NCBI GenBank assembly: GCA_016490735.1
Contig: JAEMWC010000119.1
Span: 540,001-604,000 of the forward strand
DNA: 64,000 nt
Direction: 5' to 3'
From: Pachyseris speciosa
Taxonomy: Eukaryota > Cnidaria > Anthozoa > Scleractinia > Pachyseridae
How positions within the stretch are numbered: the first letter of the stretch is position 1; each line of letters opens with the position of its first letter. Positions 1 through 11,159 of the stretch are shown piece by piece. The translations under genes were made by a program, and so were the position numbers. The notes under the pieces were generated by a model. It was not told the DNA's origin and did no database searches. It saw only the letters and a list, made by a program, of their open reading frames with translations.

Positions 1-369
1 AAAAATTTTTCACGGTTATGCTTCTAATTCAGAGACGAATCATTTAAACTGAAAAACATTTTTGGGGTTGGGGCACTTTTAAGCCTCTCTATGGAAAAAA
101 CGAAGATCTCAAGACTGAAGCGTAGATCTGAAAATTGACCAAAATTTGCGTGATCAAATTGAACACTCAGATATAAAACTTTCGTAACTCGTAAACACTA
201 CAGAAAATATCTGTTAATTCTGAATTTTGGCATTGACCACATTTCACTGCGATTTTGACAACGGTGTCAACAGTGGGTTACAGTCGCTGCTGCGAAACCA
301 CATGATGCCATTACAAGGCTGAAAACGACAAAATGGTCCACTGATAATGTAATCATTAATGACATTAAT
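1..369. other. No gene seen
   Basis: AT-rich sequence with no open frame of note and no recognised repeat boundary. A phrase near 90-120 (GCCTCTCTATGG followed by a run of A and CGAAGATCT) recurs in partly inverted form near 750-850, so it may be a remnant of an old element. Confidence 0.4.
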
Positions 370-601
370 AGGGGACTTTAGATTTGAGTACGAGTACGAG
401 ATCGAGAACGAGTACGACTTTCAAGCTTCAAACCCGTCGCCTCCACAGATCCCTTACTCTGCCCTATTGCTTAATAATAGAAAAGGAGATTTTAGAAACA
501 GGATTTATGTACGGAGTAATTATGTAAGGCGCGCGAACTAGATTTAAAAAGTCGTACTGGTCCTAAATCTCGTACTCGTTGTCAAATCTAAAGCTCCCTA
601 A
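370..601. mobile_element. Small inverted-repeat element (MITE)
   Basis: The two ends are inverted copies of each other over about 50 bp: the left end reads AGGGGACTTTAGATTTGAG and then a run of short ACGAG-containing words, and the right end is the complement with a few mismatches. Total length is about 232 bp. The flanking bases on both sides read TAAT, which may be the target duplication. The short open frame at 359-541 lies inside it and is not a gene. Confidence 0.6.
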
Positions 602-1506
602 TGACGTCGATGAGAACCCACTAACCAATTGTTTCAATAACTGTTTATATTGCTTTTCGTGAATTTAAACAGTGAGTTATGCAGTTGCTATTGAAGTGAA
701 ATATTTATCAATCGTGAATAACACTGAATAAACGTTTAAACCATTTCAATCGGAAAAACGAAGATCTTCCTAAAAAAAAACGATGATCTGTAAAAAAAAA
801 AAAAAAAATCGCGAAGAAAACGAAGACCGTGGGTTCCCATAGGGAGGCTCAAAATTAAAGAGACTGCATATTAAATGGAAGAAGCCTGTTTTAAACCAAC
901 AGTTACAACATATTGGATTAACCCTTTCTATTTAGTAAGTTTCGTATGCCTCATGTTTTATACTTGTAACTGTTTTCATTATTATTCAAATAATAGTTAA
1001 TCCTTGTCATATAAAACTCTGTATACAGTTAAAATTCAAATTGTAACGAACATTTGCAACTGACGATGGCATAAGTATGTCGAAACATGTCTTGCTTTAA
1101 ACTTAAAAGTGTTGTTTTATTTTTTCAAACCATTATTCATCTGCTACTTTCATGATCCATTTTTATTTTAACTCTATTTTGTTTTAAGCGTTTGTACAGG
1201 CCTTCAATATCCTCCATTCGGGTGGCTATAAAATCCGCAATGCATTTGACATTTTAATCTTCAATTCTCCTCACATGCAAAGGAAAGAGTCTCACTTGTT
1301 GTACGCGGGATTACTAGGCTAATTAACAGTCGTCGTTTTTTTTTTTTTTTCAAAACACTGACGAAAACATCCCAACGGGAATTCAATAAATAAGGCCATT
1401 GAATTAGCGATTATAAGTGAACTAGAGTGTGCTTTGCAGTCAACTACGACTTTCTATTTCTTTGCTTATTTGTAAAATGTTCACCACGTTCATTTTATCT
1501 TTTTGA
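602..1506. other. Intergenic; possible Penelope-like tail
   Basis: No gene is visible. The stretch around 1,060-1,110 (CTGACGATGGCATAAGTATG, then GTCGAAACATGTC) resembles the noncoding tail that follows the nuclease domain of Penelope-like elements in marine invertebrates; this is recalled by style, not proven. Homopolymer A and T runs lie at 790-808 and 1,337-1,350. Confidence 0.3.
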
Positions 1507-1551
1507 TTTAAGGAACAGAGCTTTCCTAATCCTTCAATCTCCAGTGTTACT

Positions 1552-2832
1552 ATGGCTACAGCCCTGACACCTGCAGACAGAGCACTAAATGCCACTGATG
1601 GAAAAGCTAACTTTCAGCGACTTACTCGGCTTTTGGTGTGTGGAGGGATCACGCTTCTAAGGGAAGTGTTTGACTCCATTCACCCACCAGCTGTTCTTCC
1701 AATAAAACTGGGTGATCCTACCATCAAGACAAAAATGAAGACGCTAAGAAACCGGAATGTCCTTAGCCGACTGGAATGGAATCAACTCTACCCATACCCA
1801 GGGGTGTATGGAAAGTCACAGGATTTTGACATCACACTGCTCTTCAAATTGTTTAGAAATATTCCCGGTCTCACCCCTCCAGGGACTGGCTGGGACAGTT
1901 TGCCGAACGCCAAAGATCTTTCTCTTGAGGCAGACTTAACGAGAATCAAATGTTATCGCAATGACATTTATGCTCACAGCACCACCATGGAAGTTTCTGA
2001 TTCCGAATTTGTCGATCACTGGAGAGAAATCAGTGAGGCTTTGTTGCGAATTGCAGGTAGAATAAGTAACGTTATAGGATTTCGTTGGCAGAAATCCATC
2101 GACGCATATCTGCATAATCCTCTGACACCAGATGCAAAGAGAGACATTGCTGAACTTGATTTTTGGTACAAGAATGACATGGATGTTAAAGATGAAGTGA
2201 TTCTACTTAGAAGTGAAATTCAGCAAATGAAGGTTGAGCAACTTGAGCTAAAAGAGAAAAACAATATTGTTATTCATATTTTCACTGAAATCTTTAAGCC
2301 CAATACGTGTGGATCGTCTGGTTCCGTTAGTCCAATACCCAATACCCTACGGCCACAAGAACCCCAGCTATATCCGGGGTGCGTGTGCATTCCTGTTCCA
2401 ACATGGAAATCCCTAACAGAAGGTGCAGCTGTTGGGCAATCCTCTAATACGGAGTTACACGCCAAACGTCAAACCCCTTCAACTGTTCTTGATTTCTGGC
2501 AAGTTGTCTTTTCATTTAAGAAATCATTAGGAGTGCTAATAGAATACCTGAGAACAAAGCTTGGGCTTCACGTTGCTGACAGCAGACTTGGAAGTTTATT
2601 GATAACAGTCACCTGTTGCTCATTGGAAGTCCTTGAGCGATTGTGGGAAGATTACAGCAGCGGCCATCTTAGTGAAGTGGTCCAAGAAAAACTTGTAACT
2701 CCAGAGGTTTTGACAGAGCTTGACGTCAGTGAGGTGAAACTTAAAACCATCATTTTAGAGGATGAGTACAAGACACTTAGAAAAGTTTTCAAGAAGAGCT
2801 CAGGTGAGAATCTCTATTCCTTCATTGCGTAG
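1552..2832 (+). CDS. DZIP3-like HEPN and TRADD-like N-terminal protein (5' coding exon)
   Basis: The frame gives 426 residues. Residues 20-215 look like the HEPN domain of DZIP3-type proteins, including the R-x5-H signature RNDIYAH (R136 to H142), which in HEPN proteins is the RNase-type motif. Residues about 205-245 are a likely coiled coil. Residues 316-414 resemble the TRADD-like N-terminal domain common in cnidarian and other invertebrate innate-immune proteins. A splice acceptor (ATCTCCAG) ends at about 1,545, just before the ATG, so a noncoding 5' exon probably exists. A good donor (CAG then GTGAGA) lies at 2,804, so the last ten residues and the stop at 2,832 may be intron read-through and the protein may continue (NACHT, death or repeat domains are usual partners). 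The expected downstream region is occupied by a BEL/Pao LTR, so the gene may be interrupted. The family call is from recognised sequence style; the role in immune or death signalling is inferred. Confidence 0.7.
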   Translation: MATALTPADRALNATDGKANFQRLTRLLVCGGITLLREVFDSIHPPAVLPIKLGDPTIKTKMKTLRNRNVLSRLEWNQLYPYPGVYGKSQDFDITLLFKLFRNIPGLTPPGTGWDSLPNAKDLSLEADLTRIKCYRNDIYAHSTTMEVSDSEFVDHWREISEALLRIAGRISNVIGFRWQKSIDAYLHNPLTPDAKRDIAELDFWYKNDMDVKDEVILLRSEIQQMKVEQLELKEKNNIVIHIFTEIFKPNTCGSSGSVSPIPNTLRPQEPQLYPGCVCIPVPTWKSLTEGAAVGQSSNTELHAKRQTPSTVLDFWQVVFSFKKSLGVLIEYLRTKLGLHVADSRLGSLLITVTCCSLEVLERLWEDYSSGHLSEVVQEKLVTPEVLTELDVSEVKLKTIILEDEYKTLRKVFKKSSGENLYSFIA

Positions 2833-2934
2833 GATTCTCAGTAGCGTAGAGCGCTTAAGGCAAGTGGGGTGACAAGGTTGCTCGGTTTAGGACGGAAGAT
2901 ACCACATGAAATATTCATTCTCTGTCCCTCCCAC

Positions 2935-3592
2935 TGTTGCGAATGCCAAAAACACCAGGCTGTTCTTCGCAAACTTCACGGTTTATTTTCCCTTTAGTTA
3001 CAATGATCTCTGATCTCGTCCCGATTTATTGATAGAAGTGAATAATATTTCTTAGTTGGTTTTCTTTTATCTCTGATGTGCGACACACCCTAAAACCCAG
3101 ACAGTGATGATCTTTGGACTGATTAATTGATTATTTTGTTTACATTGAGATCACCGGAAAAAAAAGATCACCTAACGCACTCACTTATCTTACTAAGTGT
3201 CACACAATACAACTAAAACTATCTCGACATTCACTTCAAAAGAAAAGGAATTTTGTCGAGGTTTTACTTGGAAACTATTAAACGTAGAACACGTGTAGTG
3301 CCTTACTTTTCTTAGGGATAATAAAATATGCAAAACACGCCATCGCATGCATGCCACAATAAATCAAAGGGTAGACTGCAAAACAGCCGTATTTTTTGCG
3401 TTGGTCGAATGCGAGCTCTCGTCAAGTGAAAGGTCTGGAGCGAGGGTTAAAACGTAGAGTAAGACTGGGGAGAGACGCTAAATTCGCGCCTTCAGAGAAA
3501 GAAAATAACAAGAGGCCATAATGGCCTCACTCACCTAACGCAATCACTTATCTTACTAAATGTCACACAATACAACTAAATATATCTTGACA
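2935..3592 (-). repeat. Probable 3' LTR of the BEL/Pao element
   Basis: Read on the minus strand it begins TGTCAAGATATA, directly after a purine-rich tract (AGGGGAG), and ends GGCATTCGCAACA, giving the TG...CA ends expected of an LTR. Within it a block of about 65 bp occurs twice in direct orientation (3,168-3,232 and 3,529-3,592). No second LTR is in the window, so the borders rest on the ends and the purine tract only. Confidence 0.45.
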
Positions 3593-3740
3593 CACTCCCC
3601 TATTTGCTTCCGTCACGGGAGCAAATACAATTCGAGTAAAATTCTTAAATTTCCTCCGATTGAAACCTAAAAAACTGAAATCAGTGTTCAAATCATCAAT
3701 TAATGTTCTCTTTTGAAACAGTCTAGATTAAGTGTTCAAA

Positions 3741-5506
3741 TCAACAATGTTTCTTAGTGATCTTGGTCACGTTCAGCAATATTTTTGACTCGTAGTCTGC
3801 TGCGACTGCGGCATCTCGCCTTGGTCTGAAGGCAAGCGCTTCAGGATTCAGTGGAGGTTTCGGCGCTTCTCGAGACTTGTCACAGGACAGCTCCAGTGGA
3901 TACAACTGCTGCACTGCTCTCTGCAGATAGCTCTTGCCTGCTCGAAGCTTCACAGCTCTCACGACCCCGTCACGTCCCGCAATTTCCACTATTCCAAGCT
4001 TCCACTTATTTCTGTCTTTGTTGTCGTCTTTGATAAGGTACACATCTCCCTTCTCAGCTCCACAAGGGGAGTCTTTATGTGTTACGGTGTGACAATCTCG
4101 CAGCCCACGAAGGTATTCTTTCATCCAGCGGTTCCAAATAGCATCTTTGCATTTCATCAGGTATTTCGCTCGCCGTCTGAATTGTGGGTTCTCTTCATAG
4201 TGTACCTCCCTCTCAGGTAGAATATTTGGTTGGCTGAAGAGCATGGAATTCGATGTCAAGACTGGTAATTGTGCATCGTCTTCAACATAGGACAGTGGGC
4301 GACCATTCAAGGCAATTTCTACATCCAGAAAGACTTCTTTCAGCTCATCAAAGGTTAGATAGGCGTTTCCGATAGTTTTCCTCACTGCTGTTTTGACCAG
4401 CCCTATCATGCGCTCGAACTGGCCTTCCCACCAGGGGGGTCGGCTCAGGTTGAACTTCCATGTGATTTGGTGACGTGCAAGGAAATCGTTTAGCTTCTTG
4501 TCGTTCTGCACTTGCTTAATCCACGCTGCGGCTCCAATAAAAGTACTGCCGTTGTCTGAATAGATCGTACTTGGTCTTCCACACCTTGCTATTAATCCTT
4601 TCAAGGAATTCACTGGTCTGCAAGCTTCTCGCCAGGTCGAGGTACAGTGCTCTTGTCAGACTGCAGGCGTACAGAATAAGGTAGGCTTTTCCTTCGCGTT
4701 TTTCAGTGGCTTTAAACTTGATTGGGCCAGTATAGTCGACCCCTACAACTTGAAAGGGAGTGGATCCTTCGGTTCGATCTCGCGGTAGTAGTCCAGGAGG
4801 CGGTACAGCAAGGGCAGTGGCCTAGAATCGTTTGCACCCTGGGCATTTTTTCACGATACGCTTCACTAGTCGTCTAAGGCGCGGGAGCCAGTGCCGTTCT
4901 CGTACTTTCGCCATTGTCAACTGCGTCCCTCCGCGTAGAGTAGATTCATGAGCTTTTTCCACGAACCTCTCTGTGTAGACTGCTGTATCTGGGCGATACA
5001 CTGGGTAACGCCCTGTATCCTTTCCCGGCATCCAAGGAGTTGCTGGTCGTTTAGCTGTAACTTAAGCTGCGAGCGGTCGTTTTCATAATTCTTCGATTTC
5101 ACGCCTTCTTGCTGCGCTCTCTTCCCCCAGAAACTTCTTTGAGTGCTTAGTTCTTCGGTGGTTAGTGGCCCTGTTTTCCTTTCACGAGGTGGACGCCTTG
5201 TGTTATGGACAAATCTCCCGACCCATCCGCCAATGCGCAACACACCCCAAGACCATACTTGTTAAGAATTACATCAAATCCACCCACCTCTTGGTCGGTA
5301 GCGAGCTTGAATATCTCTCGTACCGTCTTTGCTTCAGCCAGTATTTCAGCAGTGGCGGTTGTGGTTATGTCGACTGGCCAAGCACTTGGGTGTGAGAGCC
5401 ATTTCGGACCATGCCACCAGAGGTCGCCATCTTGTGCTACAGACCCTCCGCGACTCCCAGGTCTGCTGGATTCTCTTTGGTGGGCACATATCTCCACGTT
5501 ATCCAA
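3741..5506 (-). pseudogene. BEL/Pao pol: integrase part
   Basis: Minus-strand fragments in different frames join to an integrase. At 5,031-4,822 lies the H2C2 zinc-binding segment (ending in KKCPGCKRF). From about 4,730 to 4,613 follows the start of the catalytic core (VGVDYTGP, first Asp). From 4,613 to 3,741 a 290-residue frame carries the second Asp (SDNGSTF), the catalytic Glu (WWEGQFERMIG) and the basic C-terminal region seen in Pao-type elements (GDVYLIKDDN, WKLGIV). Frameshifts near 4,613, 4,820 and 5,160 make it nonfunctional as one polypeptide. Confidence 0.8.
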
Positions 5507-5509
5507 TTC

Positions 5510-6808
5510 TTATCTCGGATTTTGCACAAACTGCTTGTACTCCCCTTCTCCTCCTATCCCGTGGAGCGCAACTGTACTGTCTGACCAACAGTAAACTTGG
5601 TCGACCGGATATCCGTCCAGGGCTTCTCTCACGTTAGTGGCCATATTAGTTGCCATGTGACAGGCGACCAGCTCCAGACGGGGTATAGTGAGGCCTTGTT
5701 TAGCCAATCGAGCTTTAGCTGCCACAATGCCTTGTGTGACACCTGATGGTTGCGACACGACAGTGAACGCTGCTGCTTCCACGCGCACACCACTTGCATC
5801 TCCAAAGACATGTAAGGATATGCTGTTGATTGGTCCCTGACACTGAACCAGGGCCCTCATGAATGTAATTCTCTCCGGCGTTCTTGATTCCCATTTGGCC
5901 CACTTGACGGCTAGGTCAGAGGGCAATTGTTCATGTGGATCGTAAATCCTCGCTATTTTAGCTAACATTCCCCTCTTGGTGTTCTCGGCTTTCTCAGTCG
6001 GCACGGTGACGCTTAGGAGATCTCTCAGCTTATCCCACCTTAGGCCAAGCAGTGAACTCTCTCCCTTTGACGAGGTTCCCAGCTGCTGTTTAGCGAACGT
6101 CTGGTTTGCAGTCTGATCGGTTTCAGTGGATTCTAACTCAGCAACGTTTGAATGCAAATTATGGAGTTCGAAGGCGGCGTTAGCAAAGATCTCTGTCGCT
6201 GAATTTTTCATCTCTCTCGCTTCGGATACTGTCTTCCAACCACTTATTAGATCATCCACGTACAAATTCTTCTTTATCTCACGTACTATTTCAGGCTGCT
6301 TGGGATTCCAGGTATCCAAATGCTGCTCTATGACCCCTCCCAACAAGAAGCGTGAGGGACCCACACCGAACAGAACTCTTGTGAAGCGGAGTGTCTCAAC
6401 TTCCTTGGTCTGGATGTTCTTTAACCAGTGGAACCTGAGAGCGTCTCTTTCTTCTGGTCGGATTCTGACTTGCAAGAACGCTTTCTTGATATCTCCAGTG
6501 ATGGCAATTGGATTGAAACGCCCTCGAATCAACACATTCCATAGTTGGTTTTGAAGCGGCGGACCAGTGTTAAGACATTCGTTAAGAGAAGGCGCACCGT
6601 CCCAGGCCCTTGGAGAGGCATATACTATTCTCAGCTTAGTGCTTTCAGCGGTTTCACGCAGGACTCCCTTGTGTGGAATATAGAATTCCCGTCCTTCGAC
6701 AGAGTTTGGGGCACGCTCAACTATTCCCTCAGCCAAATTATCCTGGATCACAGCATTGTAATCATCGATGGACACATAAAGTGAGGATTCTGGGACAAAC
6801 CGCATCAA
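5510..6808 (-). pseudogene. BEL/Pao pol: reverse transcriptase and start of RNase H
   Basis: The 432-residue minus-strand frame carries reverse transcriptase blocks ITGDIKKAFLQVRI, LRFTRVLFGV and the active-site box NLYVDDL, then the RNase H-like segment (FGDASG, LELVACHMA, CWSDSTVAL). The N-terminal MRFVPES lies inside the palindrome, so the true upstream coding sequence is lost. The frame ends by frameshift before RNase H is complete. Confidence 0.85.
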
Positions 6809-6946
6809 ATAAGACTTATTTTATTGTTTTAAACCAGTGACGAGTAATTTCTCGCGGTGCCCCGCTCGAAGTTACTCATCAGTGGTTTAAAACAATAAAA
6901 TAAGTCTCATTTGATGCGGTTTGTCCCAGAACGCCTCACTTTATAT
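6773..6946. repeat. Long palindrome at the truncated end of the BEL/Pao element
   Basis: Left arm about 6,773-6,846 and right arm about 6,870-6,946 are inverted copies with few mismatches (for example GGGACAAACCGCATC against GATGCGGTTTGTCCC), around a GC-rich loop of about 22 bp. The left arm is coding sequence for the reverse transcriptase N-terminus, so the right arm is an inverted duplicate of coding DNA. Confidence 0.85.
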
Positions 6947-7299
6947 GAAGCTTCATGAGCCGAATTAAAAAAATGAAAAACCTGTTATTGCGACAGAGGA
7001 GCAACTTTCCTGCGAAGCAATGGCAGAAGAAGAGCGCGCGATTGCAGAAGTTATGAACCTGCTGGAAGCCGAACCGGCAACCAGCGAGCCCGGCGGCGTT
7101 GCGGATTGCTCCGGATTAAACAGATTGAGTTCGAGTGGACGGTAATGGCAGACAATTTGACAAAAGACGTCCCACTCTTTTTAAAAGTTGTTGGTTCCCA
7201 GTGCGCATGCACGAGATGCACGAGTAATGAATAATTCTGAGCAATCGCGACGTCGAATTTATGATCTTTTAGTAATTTCGAGGACAATTACCAAACTTT
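6947..7299. other. Spacer with a possible upstream exon
   Basis: An open frame from ATG at 7,051-frame region (about 7,020-7,141) would encode an acidic stretch beginning MAEEERAIAEV and ends at a GTAATG donor-like site. Its phase (2) does not fit the next candidate exon (phase 1), so it is only a weak candidate for the first exon of the death-domain gene. Confidence 0.25.
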
Positions 7300-7712
7300 G
7301 TAAGAAGGACAGACTTCTCTCTTTTCTTTCATTTAGCGTTAAATTAGGGAAGCACTGTTGTATTTTGACAGGCCCGAGTACAGGCTAGTTTTAGTCTCTT
7401 GTCTTTTCAGTGTCGGACTTATCAACAGACTCCGGTTGTAACGTGGAATATCGCGTTCCAGATAGTGATGACGTGGATAAAATTGAAAGTAGAGGTAACA
7501 AAAGTAAGGCTGATTCGTTAGTATACTTCTTGCTGATAACTTAACAGGCACCTTGGTTGTTTGGTTGTTAGCGTTGCCACTGTGGTAAGAGAGGCTGAGC
7601 AATTTGAAATTGTCATGACGGGAAGAGCGTTGAAATTTCCCCCATTGAAGCTGCATCTTCTCCTTATTGATTGGACTGTTATAAAATCATCCATGAAAAT
7701 GCTGGGTCCTCT
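7300..7712 (+). repeat. Direct duplication, left copy (contains exon A)
   Basis: About 410 bp that recur in direct orientation at 9,490-9,893 with roughly nine in ten bases identical by eye. Both copies contain intron sequence, the 84-nt exon A or A' and its splice sites. Confidence 0.85.
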
Positions 7713-10586
7713 CATATGGGTTTTTTAGATAACTACTTATTGTGTAGAAATAAAAGTCTGTCCTTCCAAATCTGGACCCTGCTCTCTTGAAAAGAAAAGA
7801 AACATTGTCGCGGTTTGACCTCGTGACTCTTGCTACAAATTGTACAATTATCTTTGCTTGGGTAGGAGCTAACTAGAAAACTCTAGTTTATTTAGCCCCT
7901 AGACACTTTTAAAATGTAATAGTTAAGCTTTTCTTTCCCATTTTATAGCTCTCAAGAAATGTAACGCTAACAGTATGATTATAGGTGTCAGTAATAACGA
8001 TTGTTGTTGTTGAATCCATCAGCACTCGGCACATTGATGATGAAGTTATCTTTCTCTTCCAGAGGATGAGTACATGACCCATCTCTCTCCCAAGAGACCA
8101 CGTCCAGTTCGTAAAAATGGTGAGGATCAATTTTACTTTATTACGTGGAATGTAGTAAACTGGAATGTACACGGAACGATATTTTGCTACAAATTGTTTA
8201 CGTACCAGTGTGCACTACAAACCCACTGATTCTCAGTTATTTGTCGTATTCATCTTCACATCCATCTCATGTCAAAAACGCCATTCCCTATTCTCAATTT
8301 CTTAGACTTCGACGTCTTTGTAGTAATACCTCTGATTTTTCCAACAAATCATCGGAAATGTGCCAGTTCTTCGAGAAACCGACGGCTATCCTGTTTCTGT
8401 GGTTCAATCGGGCCATCACCGCGCCCAGCAATTTGATCAACAGTCAGCACTACAGACGTCACAAAAGGAAAAGAATGACAGAATTCCATTTACTCTCACA
8501 TTTCACCCTCATAATAACTCAGTAAAAACCATCATTCTTAATAACTTTAAAATACTGCAAAATGATCCAGAAACTGCTAGCATCTTTTCGCAACCACCAC
8601 TGACTTCATTCAAACGCGACAAAAATGTAGGTAACTTTTTAGTCAGAAGCGCATTTAAAACAACTGAGCAACCTGGCACCTTTAAATGCGCGCGCTCGCG
8701 ATGCAAAACTTGTCCTTTCATTCAAAACACTGACAAAATATCGGGCCCTAAGCGATCTGTTAAGATCACTGTTTCATGTGTACCTCCGCAAATGTTATCT
8801 ATTGCATAACCTGTACATTATGCAAAATGTTATACATCGGCGAAACAGGAAGACGACTAGGCGACCGATTCCGAGAACATCTACGTGATGTTGAGAAAGA
8901 TGACAAAGATGCATCCAAACCAGTCGCTCGGCATTTTAATCTCCCTAGCCATTCCACACAACACGTGTCGACCTCCGACTTGGCAAACCTTTTCGGCCAT
9001 CTTGGAAAGAACTTTTCAAAGCTCACCTTCCTTTCAGTCATTTTTCCTGCAAAAGATGCTTGGATAAGTCATTTCGGAGGTTTCTCTGACCATCTCTTGA
9101 ATCCCAAACCGTTCGCTAAGCGTTTCCTTTCTCAAACAGTGAACATCCGTCGATCGGCTAGAGCAATGTTATTAGTCAATTGGCACAAATACCATTTGCA
9201 CCTCAATGCATATGCTACGCGTGTAAGGTCCAGCAGTCATTGTCACCGCCTCTAGTGCCGTTGGCCCAGGCTCGGCTCATAGCTGTGGCATCTTTTACAG
9301 TCTATTTTTTTTTCTTTTTCTTTCCTCTTTTTCTGCATTTGTTATCATTTTTTAACAAGTATTATTATTGTTACCTTTGCTTGAGCTGTAGAGCAATTTT
9401 GCAATTTTATAGGGATTTATGTTGATAGGGATTCTATGGATATTCACTACAAACACAGACATCATGATAAGCACAATGCGTCCCGATGCAAGAAGGAGAG
9501 ACCTCTTTCTTTTCTTTAATTTAGCGCTAAATTGGGGAAACACTACTATATTTTGGCAGGCCCGAGTTTAGGCTAATTGTAGTCTCTTGTCTTTTCAGTG
9601 TCGGACTTATCAACAGACTCCGGTTGTAACGTGGAATATTGCGTTCCAGATAGTGGTGACGCGGATAAAATTGAAAGCAGAGGTGATAAAAGTAAGGCCG
9701 ATTCGTTAGTATACCTCTTCCTGATATCTTAACAGGCATTTTGGTTGTTTGGTTGTTAGCGTTGCCACTATGATCAGAGGGGCTGAGCAATTTGAAATTG
9801 CCATGAGGAACAGAGCGTTAATATTTCCCCATTAAAGCTGCATCTTTGCCGTATTGGACAGTTGTAAAATCATTCATGGGAGTGCTGGGTCCTGGAATAT
9901 ATTGTTCTTAATTCTACATGAAGAGAAGGTAACTTCACCTTAAAACCCCTCCGTCTCCTACGGAGGCTCGTCAATCTAATTAAATTACCCGAAACACGAC
10001 ATCAAGCGAGGTTGTCTACCAAGGTTGTTTACGAATCAAAAATATGAATTGATCCAAGTGGGACATAGCACAAAAGGATGCTTTTGTAAATTTATTGTAT
10101 TCAAGAGAGAACGGTTTCACATTTTCTCTTAATTTTATGGTTCTATAGATCGGGACGACGATGCCGAAAAGGTAGGAGAGAAAACTTCCGCTGCGTTTCC
10201 GTCTGAAACGAAGGAAAACAGCGAGGATCATTCTTCAATCTTCAGTTCACCATTCGCTTCGTTTTGAGCCCTCGTTGGTTACTGATTCGCTGCCCTTATG
10301 GTTGCGTTGTATATTTGTTGAACGTCTTGATTCACCATCTCCTTCACCCAACTGGAGGAATTTGGCCGAGGAGCTTGGCCTTGAGATCGGACAAATTGAG
10401 TGGCTGGAACAACTACCACCCAGTATGTCCCCTACCGACGCTCTATTAAGAATGACAGAGGCTCAAAACTACCCTCTGAGTGAACTAGCCAGAACATTAC
10501 GGACGCTTGGTCTAGACGATGCCGCTGGAATCATAGAACACCAGATTTCGTTGACGGAAACACTCGCTACACACGAAGACACATGA
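7411..10586 (+). CDS. Death-domain protein (partial gene, exons by eye)
   Basis: Candidate exons with matching phase 1 borders: A 7,411-7,494 (SDLSTDSGCNVEY...), B 8,063-8,119 (EDEYMTHLSPKRPRPVRKN, a basic NLS-like stretch), duplicated A' 9,599-9,682, and last exon D 10,246-10,586. Exon D encodes a C-terminal death domain: NWRNLAEELGL, then LPPSMSPTDALLRM and LARTLRTLGLDDAAGII, the usual six-helix pattern with the conserved Trp. Such domains act in adaptor interactions in apoptosis or NF-kB type signalling; the precise subfamily is not clear. An alternative acceptor at 10,149 opens a different frame (DRDDDAEKVGEK...) that stops at 10,264 before the death domain. The first exon is not identified. 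A Penelope-like fragment and one copy of a 410-bp duplication sit in the introns. The domain is well supported; the exon chain is a prediction. Confidence 0.55.
8230..9255 (+). mobile_element. Penelope-like element, 3' fragment with GIY-YIG nuclease
   Basis: Three frames read in order give the C-terminal part of a Penelope-like protein: SSHPSHVKNAIPYSQFLRL (about 8,258-8,310), RIPFTLTFHPHN and the linker CARSRCKTCPF (8,490-8,715), then the GIY-YIG endonuclease CKMLYIGETGRRLGDRFREH (8,820-8,880). The frame changes near 8,385 and 8,790, so the copy is dead. The reverse transcriptase core is missing, as is usual for 5'-truncated copies. It lies in an intron of the death-domain gene in the same orientation. 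Confidence 0.85.
9490..9893 (+). repeat. Direct duplication, right copy (contains exon A')
   Basis: Second copy of the 7,300-7,712 block, offset about 2,190 bp. Its exon A' keeps the reading frame and acceptor, but the donor is changed from GTAACA to GTGATA. Confidence 0.85.
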
Positions 10587-11159
10587 CTTTGAAGCATGGG
10601 CGCGTTTGTAAGTTAGGCCCAAGAAAGAAGCTGTTCACACATGCACTATCACAGTCGAGGAATCCTAAGTGCACTTCATCCGAACGTGTGAGACCCCAAC
10701 ACACCCTTCCTTGAAAAACAAAAAAAGGTGGGGGGGTGGAGGGCAAGTAGCCCCAGGCTCCGCAGTGGGGTTGAGGAGCGAAAAGAAAAAGAAGGCACGG
10801 GTAACTGGGGAGGGGAAGGAACCGAACTTATTAGCTTTTAATTACATGGCTAAAATGAGGGAAGAGGAAGTACTCTGAACGTCAGCTCTTCAATCTCTTT
10901 AATGCATTACGGCGTCCTATGCATTCTATTAAATTGAAGTTGTTTATCCCATGTTGTGCAGACAGGGCTCTGTTTAAAATAGCAAGGCTAAAGCGAATGC
11001 CCGCTTCAATTTTGTCCGATACTTAGTAGGGGCACCAAACAAACCAAAAAAATCGAATCAGGCAACTTCCGTCGCCTAGTTGAGACCATAAAGACAAAGC
11101 TCCGAGTGGTTCATTAATTGTTCCATGACACAACAAAAACTTTGACTATGAATATATGA
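10587..11159. other. Spacer after the death-domain gene
   Basis: No gene seen. It holds a purine-rich patch at 10,720-10,820 and is otherwise featureless; part is probably the 3' untranslated region of the death-domain gene. Confidence 0.4.

Larger units (their letters stand above)
2935..6946 (-). mobile_element. BEL/Pao LTR retrotransposon, 5'-truncated and frameshifted
   Basis: On the minus strand the order is reverse transcriptase, RNase H, integrase zinc-binding region, integrase core, a DUF5641-like C-terminus, a short purine tract and one LTR. This order and the YVDD polymerase motif define BEL/Pao. Gag, protease and the 5' LTR are missing: the coding region stops in an inverted duplication at 6,773-6,946. 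The pol frame is broken at about 5,510, 5,160, 4,820 and 4,613. It is therefore a dead copy. Confidence 0.85.

Noticed and set aside
359..541. 60-codon frame starting MTLIGDFRFEYEYE
   Set aside because: Lies within the inverted ends of a MITE; the repetitive Glu/Tyr pattern comes from the ACGAG words of the end sequence.
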